Assembly (NCBI RefSeq): GCF_014898815.1
Contig: NW_026515408.1
Coordinates: 1-64,000 of the forward strand
Reading direction: 5' to 3'
Origin: Panonychus citri
Lineage: Eukaryota; Arthropoda; Arachnida; Trombidiformes; Tetranychidae
Length of the DNA stretch: 64,000 bases
The notes beneath the pieces were generated by a model. It made no database searches. It saw only the letters and a list, made by a program, of their open reading frames with translations, and had not been told where the DNA came from. Each line of letters opens with the position of its first letter. Positions within the stretch are counted from its first letter, which is position 1. Below are positions 1 to 10,078 of the stretch, piece after piece. A program made the translations under genes and the position numbers.

Positions 1-379
1 ATGAAGTGAATATGTTTGCAAATATTCGAGGAAACGCAATAATCAGCGCATGAACAAATGAAGCAATGATAACAAATTTTACATTGTTCACACGAATTAT
101 TACAACAAATGTTGTTATTTGTGTCTCTAATTGTATAAATTTCACCTTGCTCTGGTATTACAATTGACCATTGGTTGGATTCTGTCTCAGCCCACTGATA
201 TTCTTCAGAAATGGCAGCAATGTGGCGTTGCTTGTTTTTCCAACTATGATTACTTCTCGTCCCTTTTTCAAGGCGGATGAGACGATTAAATTCATAGTCA
301 AGTAACATACTCATCAAGCCTGTAACTGCGACATCCAACCGCTTCACTTGCTTTCCTTTGTAAAATTGATACTAACTTA

Positions 380-899
380 GGACTTATCCGAAATGTGTAG
401 TAAATACTACATACTACTCTAGATAGTATTTACTAGATAGAAAATACTTAAAAGTAGCATCCGAATCACTTACTAGTTAGAGCGCCATCTATCGTAATTC
501 CAATGTTTTATCAATACAAAAACATCAATAAAAAGGATTATTTAATTTTTTTATTTATTTTAATTAAATTAATAGATCTATTACTGTCGAAAATTAATCA
601 AATCTTATCTTTAAAAATGATTATCTAAAATTTTTGTTTATGGTGGGCTTATTTTTCATTAAAAACAATATGTAAAGTCTTTGTTTACCTTAGCAACCCA
701 AAAGTAGTGTGAGGGGATGAAAAGTAGATGAGCAAAATCACCGACTAGATTTCCACCCCTATACTATCCCTAATGCCATGGTAACCACTAAATAGTTTAG
801 TGTAAATTTTCAGATTCGGACATTACTACTTGGGCGGAGCTACTAGTTAGTGTTAGCAACTACTACAACTAGTAAAAACTACTCATTTCGGATAAGTCC
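380..899. mobile_element. PIF/Harbinger-like MITE in a MULE intron
   Basis: A 520-bp segment without coding capacity begins GGACTTATCCGAAATG and ends with the inverse CATTTCGGATAAGTCC. It is flanked by a 3-bp direct repeat TTA (377-379 and 900-902). Terminal similarity continues inward with GTAGT/TACTA blocks. A TTA/TAA 3-bp duplication with such inverted repeats is the signature of PIF/Harbinger non-autonomous elements. It lies between the LESLH exon and the GKQVKRLD exon of the MULE relic, so it probably entered an intron. Confidence 0.8.
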
Positions 900-1487
900 T
901 TATTGATAAGTTTTCTTAATATCGATAAAAAATGTTTAAATTAGAATCAAGTAAAAATTTTTGTAAGATATTTTTTTACTTACTTATGTAAGCTTTCCAG
1001 ATGCATATTAGTGTTTATTCCTAATCCCTTTCGGTAACAATTAGCCCACAGTTTACGTCGATTTGTATAATGAGACTGTAAATATTCAGCGAATTTCAAT
1101 GTTTGCTGATCTGCTAACAGATATTCAATGTAACGAGAATATTCTGTTTCAAATTCACTTTCATTGTGAGTCTTATTATCTTCGGTAAACTTGTTCTAAC
1201 TTCTCCTCACTTATTGAGATCAGGAATTTTTTTATAATTTCTCTACCATGAATGAATTATTTGCCAAGCACAAATCAACTGATTCTCAGGGTTATTCATC
1301 ACCACGCACCATGCATTAAAATAAGCGGGATAATCATCAGACATGAATGTGCGAGTTTCAATCACACCAATAGTATCCTTTATGGCTCTGAAAAACTCGA
1401 TGAATGTCTCTGTGTCTATTCTCTCTGAAAAGAGAAATGCGACTGAAAACCCATAACTGTATCAATCGATATGTGGATAATAACATC

Positions 1488-1565
1488 AGAAAGAGAGAGA
1501 AAATCGAGAGAGAGAAATAGAAGAAAGAGAAAAATCGAGAGAGAGAGAGAGGAGATTAAGAAAAT
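1488..1565. repeat. GA-rich microsatellite
   Basis: Imperfect (GA)n runs interrupted by AATC and AAATAGAAG, lying in the presumed intron of the MULE relic. Short open frames here are a compositional artefact. Confidence 0.8.
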
Positions 1566-2564
1566 GAGAGAAAACTTATACTCACTTGTTATCATCAATA
1601 ACTAAAATCGTAGTTAATTGGAATTGATGAGCATTCGTACCATGTGTTGAGTCAATGCTTATGATTTTTTGTCCGTATTTTTGAACATGAAACATTGTGT
1701 CTCATTCATTATCGCAAGCATGAATTGATTGTGACCTTTCTCGCATAATAATACTGAGTTCTTCGGCAGTTCCTCAAATTGTTCCATCCACATTTCGACG
1801 CTCAAAATATCATCAGAATATTTTTTTACATTATTCAATAAATTGAAAGATGCGTCAATATTTTGGATATCTTTAGCCGTAACAAGGTGTTTTCTTTCTA
1901 ATTTAGATTCGAGTGAAGCTCGTATATTATTAAGAACCACCGACCTTGGAACTTGTGATGCTAGCTCAGTGGCAATCAATTCACGATCATGTTCAGGGAC
2001 ATCAAGAAATTTAAGTTCACATTCATGTCCAACATGAGTTGAAGTGAACTCGACTGAAACCGAACCACTCTAAGATTTTTAATCGCTTTAATGAAAGCTG
2101 GACATCGACTTCCTATTTTTTAGTCCCCTGAACTCTTTCTTGTCGCTTCTGAGCTTTTGAATCGTATGATCCACTTCCACAACAAGTATAATAATAAACT
2201 TCTGTTTCTTTAGTTTTACGAGCACCTCGGAAACTTATGAAGCTCGAGTTTTCATCAGCTTCTAACTTGAGTTTCCAATCAAGAAAATCTATTTAAAATA
2301 ACATAGATGTGGATATTATGGGGATACTATCAATCTGTTAAAAGTCCTTTCACAAATATCACACAAAAACTTAGAGGAATCACAATTATCCATAATATAA
2401 CTTAATCTGATTTAATTTTAAATTTAAAAACAATTAAAAACATTTAATTAAATCAAATATAAAAGGTGAATAGGAAATACTATTGTTAATTCTGCCATCT
2501 ATTGGAATAAATCATAATCAGGAAGATTTAAAGATTCGGTCAGAATTCAGGCCTACGTCAGAGA

Positions 2565-2890
2565 ATTAAGCTGCTTTTAGATAAGAAAGGAAAAAATGAT
2601 TTCCACTACTTTCGCCATCTACCAGATGGAAGCGTGAATCTTCAATTGAGAAAATTAAACAGGACATTTGAGCTTCGACATTGAGAAGATACATTATTTG
2701 TATTAAATATATGCAGAGATTATTAGCAATAAAATCAGAATTTGGCTATGAATAGATACTTTTAGGAATCAAAATATCAGTGAGAATTATAATCAAGCCA
2801 GCGAATAGTCACCTAAAATCCAAAAATCGCTCATTATTTAACTTACGAACTTTTACCTGCTCCATTGATTGATGTTCCGATCTGTTGGTT
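2565..2890 (+). pseudogene. Relic mosaic: BTB promoter piece plus fragment of the 61161 gene family
   Basis: Bases 2565-2640 match the upstream region of the BTB copy at 40740 (aagctgctttta, then a tccactactttcgccatc block). Bases 2670-2890 match codons of the gene at 61161-63284 around 62100-62310, for example gagaagatac, gatacttttaggaatcaaaa and cgctcattatttaactta. The same composite recurs at 40840-41175, so this is a duplicated junction rather than a gene. Stops and indels are present. Confidence 0.75.
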
Positions 2891-3169
2891 AACTTTTTGG
2901 GTCGGTTCACGATCACTAAACGTTTTCATAAGGAAAGAAAATAAAACTCATTTTAACCTTTCTTAGGTTTTGGTAACACCGTTACTAACTACTTTTATTG
3001 ATTAATACAATTTTACTGTATGAGCGTTATCGGTTTATACGGCAACTGATAATGTTAAGTACTTTGTTTATAATTTTTCTAAACCTAACAAACGGTTGGT
3101 AACAATTATCAAATGGGATCATCTAATGATTTAATATTACTACATCTCCGTCAGCTCATTTCTGAGCAG
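2891..3169. other. Intergenic stretch, nothing recognised
   Basis: AT-rich sequence without an open frame, RNA gene or repeat boundary that I could support. Confidence 0.5.
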
Positions 3170-4571
3170 TCCCTGTGAATGGTAAAGGTGCATTCCAATC
3201 ACCTTCAGTCGGTGCTTCAATGGGAGGTAATTTAAATACTTTATTAGATTTCCTTTTTCTCTTTTCGAACCAACTTGATCAACGGATCTCGATGTTGTTT
3301 CAACTTGACTGGTGTTTCGTGAAAAGCCTATTGTAGAAGAAAGTGATGGTCCTTGTTGATCTTGAGAAGACCATGATGATTATGATGAACATGGTTTATT
3401 TAGAATTTGGAGGAATTTATTGTCCTCTTCCCAATGTTTAAAATTCTTATTTGTCTTCACGAAGGATGAGACTTCATCAGGGCTCGGAAACATTTCATTA
3501 CCTTTTTTCATGCTAAGGTGTTTTCTATAAAGTTTAATAGTAAAACAAGCGTCTAGAGCGGAGAGGTCTAGAGAGTTGTGACTATCTATTGGATTATCAC
3601 TGTCTCTTTTTAATCCTTGTGAAGATGGAAAATAAAATTGGACCAATTTACATAATGCAGAACCTCCAAATAGTTGTTGTACATTTACCAAATTACTCAA
3701 TATTTACTCAATTTCCCGTTCCTTTAAATCAGCTGATGTGATTCCAATTTTCAGTAGCTCTTTGTCATGAGAAACGAAAATCAATCCCCTTTTATCTGCA
3801 CATGCGAGTAGAATATTTTTCTTTATTTCTTCCAAGGGTTTACCACTTTTGACTTGTTGGGCTTGGACGCTAGAGATGGGTGTTGTAAGGTAATTAATGT
3901 CATTGCTTTTGACGAAGGCACTGTAAATGACTTGAGCCCCTAGCAAAGCACTTGCGAACCAAGCGGCAAGGACTATCAGCTTTTTCATCTGTAGAGAGAC
4001 CTTCGGTATCAATGGCTAACGTTTTTTTCAGGTTGTTTTCTGGACCAATAGGATTTAATTTATCTAGCATCTTGAAATCTATATTGCCAGTGTTTTTCCA
4101 AAAGATAGGATGATCGACTCTATCTTTCTGTCGATAATCGTGTCGTTTTGGGTTCGAGATTATAAGGTTAACCCTTGGTTGCTCAGGTTCCTCTTTTCTT
4201 AGCCAGGGACAGGCAGCAATTAGATGATCACCCTCGAGACAAGCGGCACAGAAAGTACAATCTTTTTCTAAATGGCTATAGCGGAAGCAAATGCTACAGT
4301 GAATTTCTCTTACCCTGTCCTTCACTGGACAATTGTCTAAGAGTTTCATTAACTGTAAATATCCTCTTTTCAAATTATCATCAGTAGCAGCGGAGATGGT
4401 AACTTTGGCATATACTCGATGGTCTAACTGGGTGCATTGAAATCTGAACCATTGGTCATTCCTATCGCTGGGTGAAATCGGAACACCATAAGAGTTGCAG
4501 ACTCGACGTAGATATCGGGTTAAAATGAGTAAATTTAGTATAAATGTAAATGGGAGACTATCACCAGGCAT
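3170..4571 (-). pseudogene. CCHC zinc-knuckle / DEDDh 3'-5' exonuclease (REXO4/ISG20-like) protein, frameshifted
   Basis: Minus strand. The first part (4571-3984) has two CCHC knuckles around residues 92-124: CSICFRYSHLEKDC and CAACLEGDHLIAAC. It then reaches LAIDTEGLSTDEK, which fits exonuclease motif I (DxE). After a frame change near 3980 the fold continues with GAQVIYSAFV, GKPLEEI and FVSHDKELLKIG (motif II region). After another change near 3705 comes HNSLDLSALDACFTIKLYRKH (H-x(n)-DA, motif III). This order matches DEDDh exonucleases of the REXO4/ISG20 type. A low-complexity Ser/Thr-rich tail runs to about 3170. A splice-like TATTAG precedes the first ATG. It follows the Gypsy integrase on the same strand, so it could be an extra 3' ORF of that element or an independent gene. 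At least two frameshifts make it non-functional as read. Confidence 0.6.
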
Positions 4572-4829
4572 CTAATAGGAGAGGGAGAAATCGCCGATTC
4601 GGAGAGACATTGATCGGGATATTTTCAATACTTGATTGGGACAAGGTCGAGTAATATTTAAAATGGTAAGATTGTGACCATAACAATAAACGTAAAAATC
4701 TTCATTGACGATTTTGTTTGGGATTTTTTAATTTGGAATTTGTAAGAGCCAATTTGAATACAATCCGATAATTTCCAGAGTCCAGCCTCAGGCACCTTGT
4801 GACAGAATTTTCCAGTGTCAAAATTTAGT

Positions 4830-5800
4830 TTTTTTGTGGTGATAGTTTGATGTCAATAGGGAAAATTCGTTCTCGTCCATAGATTAGATAAAATGGGGAA
4901 GATTTAGTGCTGCTAATGGTTGCGGTGATGTAAGCGAAGGTGATGCGAGGTAACATTTGTGTCTATTTGGATTTGTTTTCAGAGCAATAATGAATTAACA
5001 TTTGACAGAGTGTTCGGTTTACTCTTTCAGTTAATCCGTTGGTTCGAGGATGATAAGTGTTGAAAATTGATGTCATAAATTCACTTAATTTTTGGATGAT
5101 TGATGAAGTGGAATTGGTACCTTGATCAGACAATATGGAGGAGGGCAACCATGACGAGAGGATATTTTCGATTAAAAATTTTGTTACTGGGCGGCTCTTG
5201 AGTGAGCGCCTTGGTCTCAACCCACCGAGTAAAATAGTCAGTGGCCACAATGATATACTTTTGCCAGATGAGAAGGGCAATATATCGCCATATAGGCCAA
5301 CAATATCGATGCCGAGCTTCTCAAATGGTCGTCCAACGAATCGATTTCATGGGAGCATCATATTTAATTTGTTATTTAAATTGACAATCACGACAATTTT
5401 TATGTAATTTGTAATTACAGTAAACTCTCGGTTAATGCATAACTCGATAAATGCATAAAATTGTGGGTTAAATTGCAGCTAATTCCCACTAGGTTGCGTT
5501 AGAATAGACGGTAAATGCACAGCCAAAGGCAGAAAAAAACTAACGCCATCTATTGTATATTAACTGCGATTTAACCCACAATTTTATGCATTAAGAGAGT
5601 TTGCTACTTAATGCATTTTGGCCAATAATAGTTGCCTGACTCTGTTGTAAGTCTGGTAAATTCCACAGTGACCACCAGTTCATCATAATAAGATTAACAA
5701 TTCATCAATTAGAGTCTCAGGAACGACTTGAACCCATCGACTACCATATTCAGTGATAATTTTTCTTTCAAGAACACCATTTCGAAAACGATGATTATTG
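4830..5800 (-). pseudogene. Gypsy integrase (interrupted)
   Basis: The HHCC-type N-terminal region is recognisable as YYWPKMH followed, after removal of the 5418-5604 insertion, by ITNYIKNCRDCQF. The catalytic core includes ILSDQGTNSTS (second Asp), FNTYHPRTNGLTERVNRTL (catalytic Glu context) and YGRERIFPIDIKL near 4850-4900. Frame changes near 4960 and 5280 and the inserted MITE inactivate it. Role in the family: integration of the cDNA. Confidence 0.75.
5418..5604. mobile_element. pogo/Tc1-like MITE inside the Gypsy integrase
   Basis: A 187-bp insert begins CAGTAAACTCTC and ends in the imperfect inverse GAGAGTTTGC. It is flanked by TA on both sides (5416-5417, 5605-5606). Internal inverted repeats include cataaaattgtgggttaaat and its inverse atttaacccacaattttatg. 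Removing it joins the YYWPKMH and TNYIKNC parts of the integrase zinc-binding region. Confidence 0.75.
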
Positions 5801-5959
5801 ATCAATTTTGTTTTGTTGTTTTATCCAATGAATTTAAATTTGATAATTGGTTAAGTTTGAGTTGAATGAATGGGTCACTCTGTTGCTCGGTCATTAATTT
5901 ATTCATCTCCTTTGAATCTTCTTGAACCAAGAGGTGAAGATATCATCCTCTTGTTAGCA

Positions 5960-6330
5960 TTGTTCTAGTTTATCGTTGAATTGAGGATCATAAGTCGGGT
6001 AACGGCTGAGGCAATCGGCAAATTTTTCCTGATTCGTAAATTATTGTAAAATCGAATGATTGTAAGGTGATGGAGTATCTCATAAATCTTGAAGAAGTTT
6101 AGTTTTGATCTGAGAAAACACAAGGCGCAATGATCGGTTTCAATTTCGAATTTTGACCGCAAGGAATGACGAAATTTTCAACGGCATAGATGATTGCCAG
6201 GCACTCTTTATCAGATATTGGATAGTTAATTCGCCACCTTGTGATTGTCGACTAGCATAGGCGATCGGTTTCATTTATTATCGTGTCGCTGAAGGAGAAT
6301 CGCACCTAAGCCAAAATCAGAGGCATCGGC
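5960..6330 (-). pseudogene. Gypsy RNase H domain
   Basis: Minus-strand pieces in two frames read PIAYASRQSQGGE, then SDKECLAIIYAVENFVIP, then KFEIETDHCALCFLRSK. Together these follow the usual RNase H order after the Gypsy RT, in which D, E and D residues coordinate the metal. The frame changes at about 6160-6230 are inactivating. Confidence 0.7.
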
Positions 6331-6439
6331 TCGTAATTGGATCTGATTGGGTCAAAATGTTCTAGGACATTAGTTGAACAAAGTAATTGTTTTAGTTTTC
6401 AAATGCTGAGTGTTCATCTGATCCCAAACTGAATGGTGC

Positions 6440-7150
6440 TTCCTTTCAAGTTAACTGAGTCAAAGGCCGGGCGATCTGGCGAAGTCTCTGATAGTAACTT
6501 GCGATAATAATATGAGCAAAGGGCAACGAAGGCTCTAACATCACGAATCGTGAGAGGAATTGGTTAATTCGCAATTGTTCTGATTTTCTCTGGATAAGGC
6601 TCTTGGCCGTCTTCACTGACGATGTAACCAAGGTAAAGAAGCTTTTTCTTGAAGAAGGTACATCTTTCAGGTTTTAGGGTGAGACCAGCGGTTCTCAATC
6701 TATTCAAGACTAATCTGAGTCTATTTAAATGTTCATCCATTGTTTTGCTGAAAATGATGATGTCGTCAATGTAAACCAAACAAGAGTTGTACTTGCGGCC
6801 AGCGAGACAAACGTCCATCAATCGTTGGAACGTGGCAGGGGCATTACAAAGTCCAAACGGCATCACTTTATATTCATATACTCCAAATGTAGTGACGAAG
6901 GCCGTCTTGATTCGATCAGGCGGATTAACTTCCACTTGATGGTAACCACTTCGAAGGTCGAGTAAACTAAAATATCGTGCACCTTGTGAACAATCCAATG
7001 AGGTGTTAATATCTGGTATTGGGTAACGATCTTCGTTATCGCGTTTAATTTGCGGTAATCGACACTGAGTCTCCAGTCTTTGGTCTTCTTACTGACCAAG
7101 ACAACAGGTGAGGACAAGTGAGAATGACTCAACAATGAGGTCATCTTGTA
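6440..7150 (-). pseudogene. Gypsy reverse transcriptase
   Basis: The minus-strand frame 6998-6564 contains FSLLDLRSGYHQVEV (motif A Asp), MPFGLCNAPATFQRLM (motif B), LVYIDDIIIFS (YIDD catalytic pair) and FFKKKLLYLGYIVSEDG. An overlapping frame at 7144-6980 supplies SSPVVLVSKKTKDWRLSVDYRKLNAIT. The shift near 6990 and another near 6560 show decay. The catalytic residues themselves are preserved. Confidence 0.85.
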
Positions 7151-7182
7151 TCATTTCATTAATTAATGATTTTATATCTCTC

Positions 7183-7890
7183 TTAGTTGATTTGGATGGT
7201 TGCACAGGCGATCGGAGGATGATTGTCGGTGTCAATAGAGTGAGTGAATAAATTGGATCGACCTATTTCTTTTTGGGTCGTTGCAAACACATCTCTGAGT
7301 TCACTAGCTAATTCATGTAATTTATTTTTATCTTCGTCGCTGACTTCACTGTCAATTTCGAGGTTCAATGAATTACTTATATTATCAACATCAACAGTAT
7401 CAAATTCACTTTCGGTCATAGGCTCAGATTCACTTAGATCAGTTGCTTCGGTATCAACTTGTCTTGTTGGTTGACTATTTATATGAACTCTACCGGCTGA
7501 GCAATCAATTATAATGTTTGCTTTTGACATGACATCTTGACTGACTAGGACACTGAACTACTATGGTAATCGATCAATCACTTGAACTGTTGTTACAATC
7601 AATAGAGCTGAATTATTGTCGCTAATCTTAATTGTTATTTCAACTTGGCCAAGGATCTGAATTGGCTTATCATTAGCTGCTAAAGGAATCGGACCTTTGT
7701 AAGGTTGTAAAGTTAAATTTAATTGATTAACTAGCTCTTTAGTGATTAAGGTCATATCTGAACCTGTGTCAAACATTGCCTCGACTTTCAAATTATCGAC
7801 TTTAAGCTGTTGATGAATTGGAGTTTTTTCTTGAATATTAAGCAAACAGCTGAAATCGGGGTCCCTCATCACTATAATCATCCTCAGCAT
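7183..7890 (-). pseudogene. Gypsy aspartic protease and linker
   Basis: The minus frame 7890-7561 has VEAMFDTGSDMTLITKELV, the retropepsin D-T/S-G active site, followed by an ILG-type motif (IQILGQVEI). The 7530-7183 frame is an acidic linker leading into the RT. A stop separates the two. Confidence 0.75.
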
Positions 7891-8025
7891 CGTAATTACC
7901 TGGTAATTGCTCTGATGTGAGGACCTTGATTACTTTGGGTAATTGGCTCTGATTGATTCTGATTTTCTTTGTTTATTCTGATTACGCCTCTCCAATTTTG
8001 GTCATTGTTCGAATGATGCCAATTT

Positions 8026-8640
8026 CTATTGCTCTTCACCTTTGATTGTAAAATGGTTGTTGATTTGATTGAGATGGGAAACTGATTGATTGGTTATTAG
8101 TTTGAGAGACTGTTGATTAACTGTCGGCTGAGCTGCATAATTTGGTTGACTAATAGTCGAGTGCTCTGTCAAATTCTGTTGATTAGATTGCGAAGGCTGA
8201 GTGAGTTGACTGTTGACTGAAAGCAATTAGTCAGAAGAGCTGAATTTTGAACCTACAGTTTTCTTCACTATGACCTCGATGACCACAAAAGTTACAGCTA
8301 ATGTTTGTATTATTGGTTCTTACGGTTAAAGCATTGAGTTTATTCTCTAATTGATCAAACTTTGATTGTAATTGGTAAAGAGTAGACAATAGTTTTCGAT
8401 TGAATTTGATTGATTTGATTCTAGGCTAAGGACAAGGTTCGAGATGCTAATTCGAATTGTAGTAACCAGTCAATAACATCTTCATTGTCACCCTTAAAAG
8501 GTTCAATAGTCACATGATTTTTTAATAGGTTCGAAAGATTAACACTCATTATTATTGATTGATTGATTTGATTGATTTGATTGATTTGATTGATTTGATT
8601 GATTTGATTGACTAAACTGATACTCATTGGACCCAGAATC
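8026..8640 (-). pseudogene. Gypsy gag remnant with CCHC knuckle
   Basis: The minus frame from 8627 begins with repeated Asn-Gln-Ile units. It continues HVTIEPFKGDNEDVIDWLLQF, resembling the F-x-G-x(n)-D-V-x-x-W-L start of Gypsy gag cores. Between 8295 and 8250 another frame gives CNFCGHRGHSEENC, an exact CX2CX4HX4C knuckle. 8226-8026 is a Gln/Asn-rich tail. Several frame changes are present. Confidence 0.65.
8545..8612. repeat. Tandem TTGATTTGAT repeat in gag
   Basis: About six copies of a 10-base unit, TTGATTTGAT, which encodes Asn-Gln-Ile repeats on the minus strand in one frame and Asn-Gln-Ser in another. Confidence 0.85.
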
Positions 8641-9205
8641 CAAAGGTTCAGGTCTAGAAATCATTGTAATTGAGAGATGAGAGCAAAATTAATCGCTAAT
8701 TGATCAAGAGAAAACACAACAATAATCTAGATTAATTGTTTGAAGTAACTGATTTATGAGCTGATTACAGAGTAAAGCTCAAAGTCAAAAGAAGGTTACA
8801 TACTCGTTATATGAAACAAATGAATTTTAAACACAATTTATGAGAAAAGGAAATTAATCTAACATACAATTTTGAAAGGATAAGGAGAAGAGAGGGTTCA
8901 ATCAATCCAGAAGATTCAAATTCTTAGTCTTCACTGACTTGAATTCAGGTGATACATTTGTCTTCACTGACAAAATGTGACAAGGTGAGTCTTCACTGAC
9001 TCGTTTTTCAACTAAATCTTTACCGGATTGGTTGCTATCTTCGATAATTGTATGAGTAAGACCTATCGATTTTAAACGATATTAATTATTCTAGATGAGA
9101 ACTTATATAGAATAAGAAGTTCTTTTGAGATAAGATAGCAGGCAAGGATTTTATCTAATTTGCTTGTTATTTTCTTATCTCAAAAGGAACTTACTACACA
9201 CCCTT
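8641..9205 (-). other. Candidate 5' LTR/leader of the Gypsy element
   Basis: On the minus strand it begins TGTGTAGTAAG and contains TATATAAG (about 9103-9110). The motif GTCTTCACTGAC occurs three times (8927-8938, 8960-8971, 8989-9000; plus-strand spelling). An inverted repeat (agttcttttgagataag at about 9118 against its inverse near 9177-9194) could form a long hairpin around the transcription start. No second copy of the LTR was found, so the boundaries are provisional. Confidence 0.45.
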
Positions 9206-9374
9206 TATTATCTGATTCAATTTGGTAATGGTTACCTTGATCTTTACGTGAATTTCAATGATGGAACGAACTATTTTAAAGGAAATTAGTCAAGAGTTAG
9301 AGTCAAAAGAGTCTTCACTAGATATTCACATTGATTTCTGATGATTTGTGCCATCCTCATGAAGAGTTGCGATT

Positions 9375-9680
9375 AATTAGATTTTGGAAACAAATCGATT
9401 TATTGATTTTCTTACCTTAATTGTTCAATAGTTTCTGGTTATGTTGAATTGGGTAATTTATTGGCTATTCTTGGTCCATCAGGAGCAGGTAATTCAGTAT
9501 ATTTATTAGCGGATCTGGTTGATTATTTGTTCCATTATTAACAAATTGTTTCTTTAATTATTTCTTTAGGTGCAACAACTTTACTCGATGTATTGACTGG
9601 TCAAAATTTAATGAATGTCATTGTCAATGACCATGATCAAAGTTTAATTATTAATAGTTTTGTGAGTTGACAAATCTCAA
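9375..9680 (+). pseudogene. ABCG transporter relic (exons 3-4)
   Basis: Matches exon 3 and the start of exon 4 of the ABCG gene at 50859, including the intron: tctggttatgttgaa, ggtccatcaggagcag|gtaattcag, then the next exon. The Walker A sequence is GPSGAG-ATT because the codon AAA (Lys) is GCA here. The body is truncated after VLTGQNL and runs into a deletion junction also seen at 16560 and 41790. Confidence 0.8.
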
Positions 9681-10078
9681 GTTGCGATACTTTGGTTGAA
9701 GGGCCTAAGAACATCTTCAGGACCTAAGCATATGATAAATGACTCTCTCAATTATCTTAAGTAGCCAATAGAGATTGTCCATAACGACTTTAATCGATCT
9801 TAATCTATTTTAAACAAAGATAAAGAGAAAAAAGAAAAGCTTGAGGAAGATGAATAATCTTTACTTTTTCTTTTTCTTTTGTTTTGTCTGTGATGATCGA
9901 TTCTTTCACGGGAGTTGACGATCAATTTACTGAATCGACCTTCACAAACCCAATCATATTTTGTGTTTGAAGAGGAGACCTAGTGGTCACCATTTTCTTT
10001 TCTCCGTTTGAGTATAAAAGCAAAAGTCTTTGCTGTAGTTTGTTAGTTTCTTATAAGCGATAATTAAAGTGTCTCAAG
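9681..10078 (+). promoter_or_regulatory. Upstream and core promoter region of the 10079 BTB gene
   Basis: About 400 bp nearly identical to 55984-56414 upstream of the 56415 copy. The core is CCTAGTGG (9979-9986), CACCATTTTCTTTTCTCC, and TATAAAAG (10013-10020), 59 bp before the ATG. The leader ends in TCAAG-ATGG, a context shared by the plus-strand copies. Confidence 0.7.

Larger units (their letters stand above)
1..2393 (-). pseudogene. Degenerate MULE-type (Mutator-like) transposase gene
   Basis: Read on the minus strand from an ATG at 2393. The N-terminus has a Cys-x2-Cys finger (FLCDICERTF) followed by exons. Around 2085-2130 a frame reads GSRCPAFIKAIKNLRV, typical of the MULE N-terminal region. 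Further on is an open stretch at 1659-1979, then IISIDSTHGTN and FQLTTILVIDD near 1600-1670 (first catalytic Asp of the DDE core) and MSDDYPAYFNAW near 1330 (second Asp). The block NTNMHLESLH near 1000 and a Cys-rich SWIM-like end (CSCADYC...CKHIH) at 1-60 follow, so the 3' end leaves the window. Frameshifts, an in-frame TAG near 1240 and an expanded intron show that it is dead. Assignment is from motif order; individual splice sites (for example a GTGAGT donor near 1585) are tentative. Confidence 0.72.
4820..9205 (-). mobile_element. Degenerate Ty3/Gypsy LTR retrotransposon
   Basis: In minus-strand order: leader/LTR-like region (9205-8640), gag with a CCHC knuckle, aspartic protease, reverse transcriptase, RNase H and integrase. 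This is the Ty3/Gypsy order (RT before IN). Frames shift repeatedly and a pogo-like MITE interrupts the integrase. A leader starting TGTGTAGTAAG at 9205 carries a TATATAAG box and could be the 5' LTR. I could not find a matching 3' LTR before 2890, so the 3' end is lost, diverged or not recognised. Confidence 0.8.

Noticed and set aside
4175..7474. Plus-strand open frames across the exonuclease and Gypsy region (4175, 5135, 6729, 7244)
   Set aside because: Antisense shadows of recognisable minus-strand exonuclease, integrase, RT and protease sequences.
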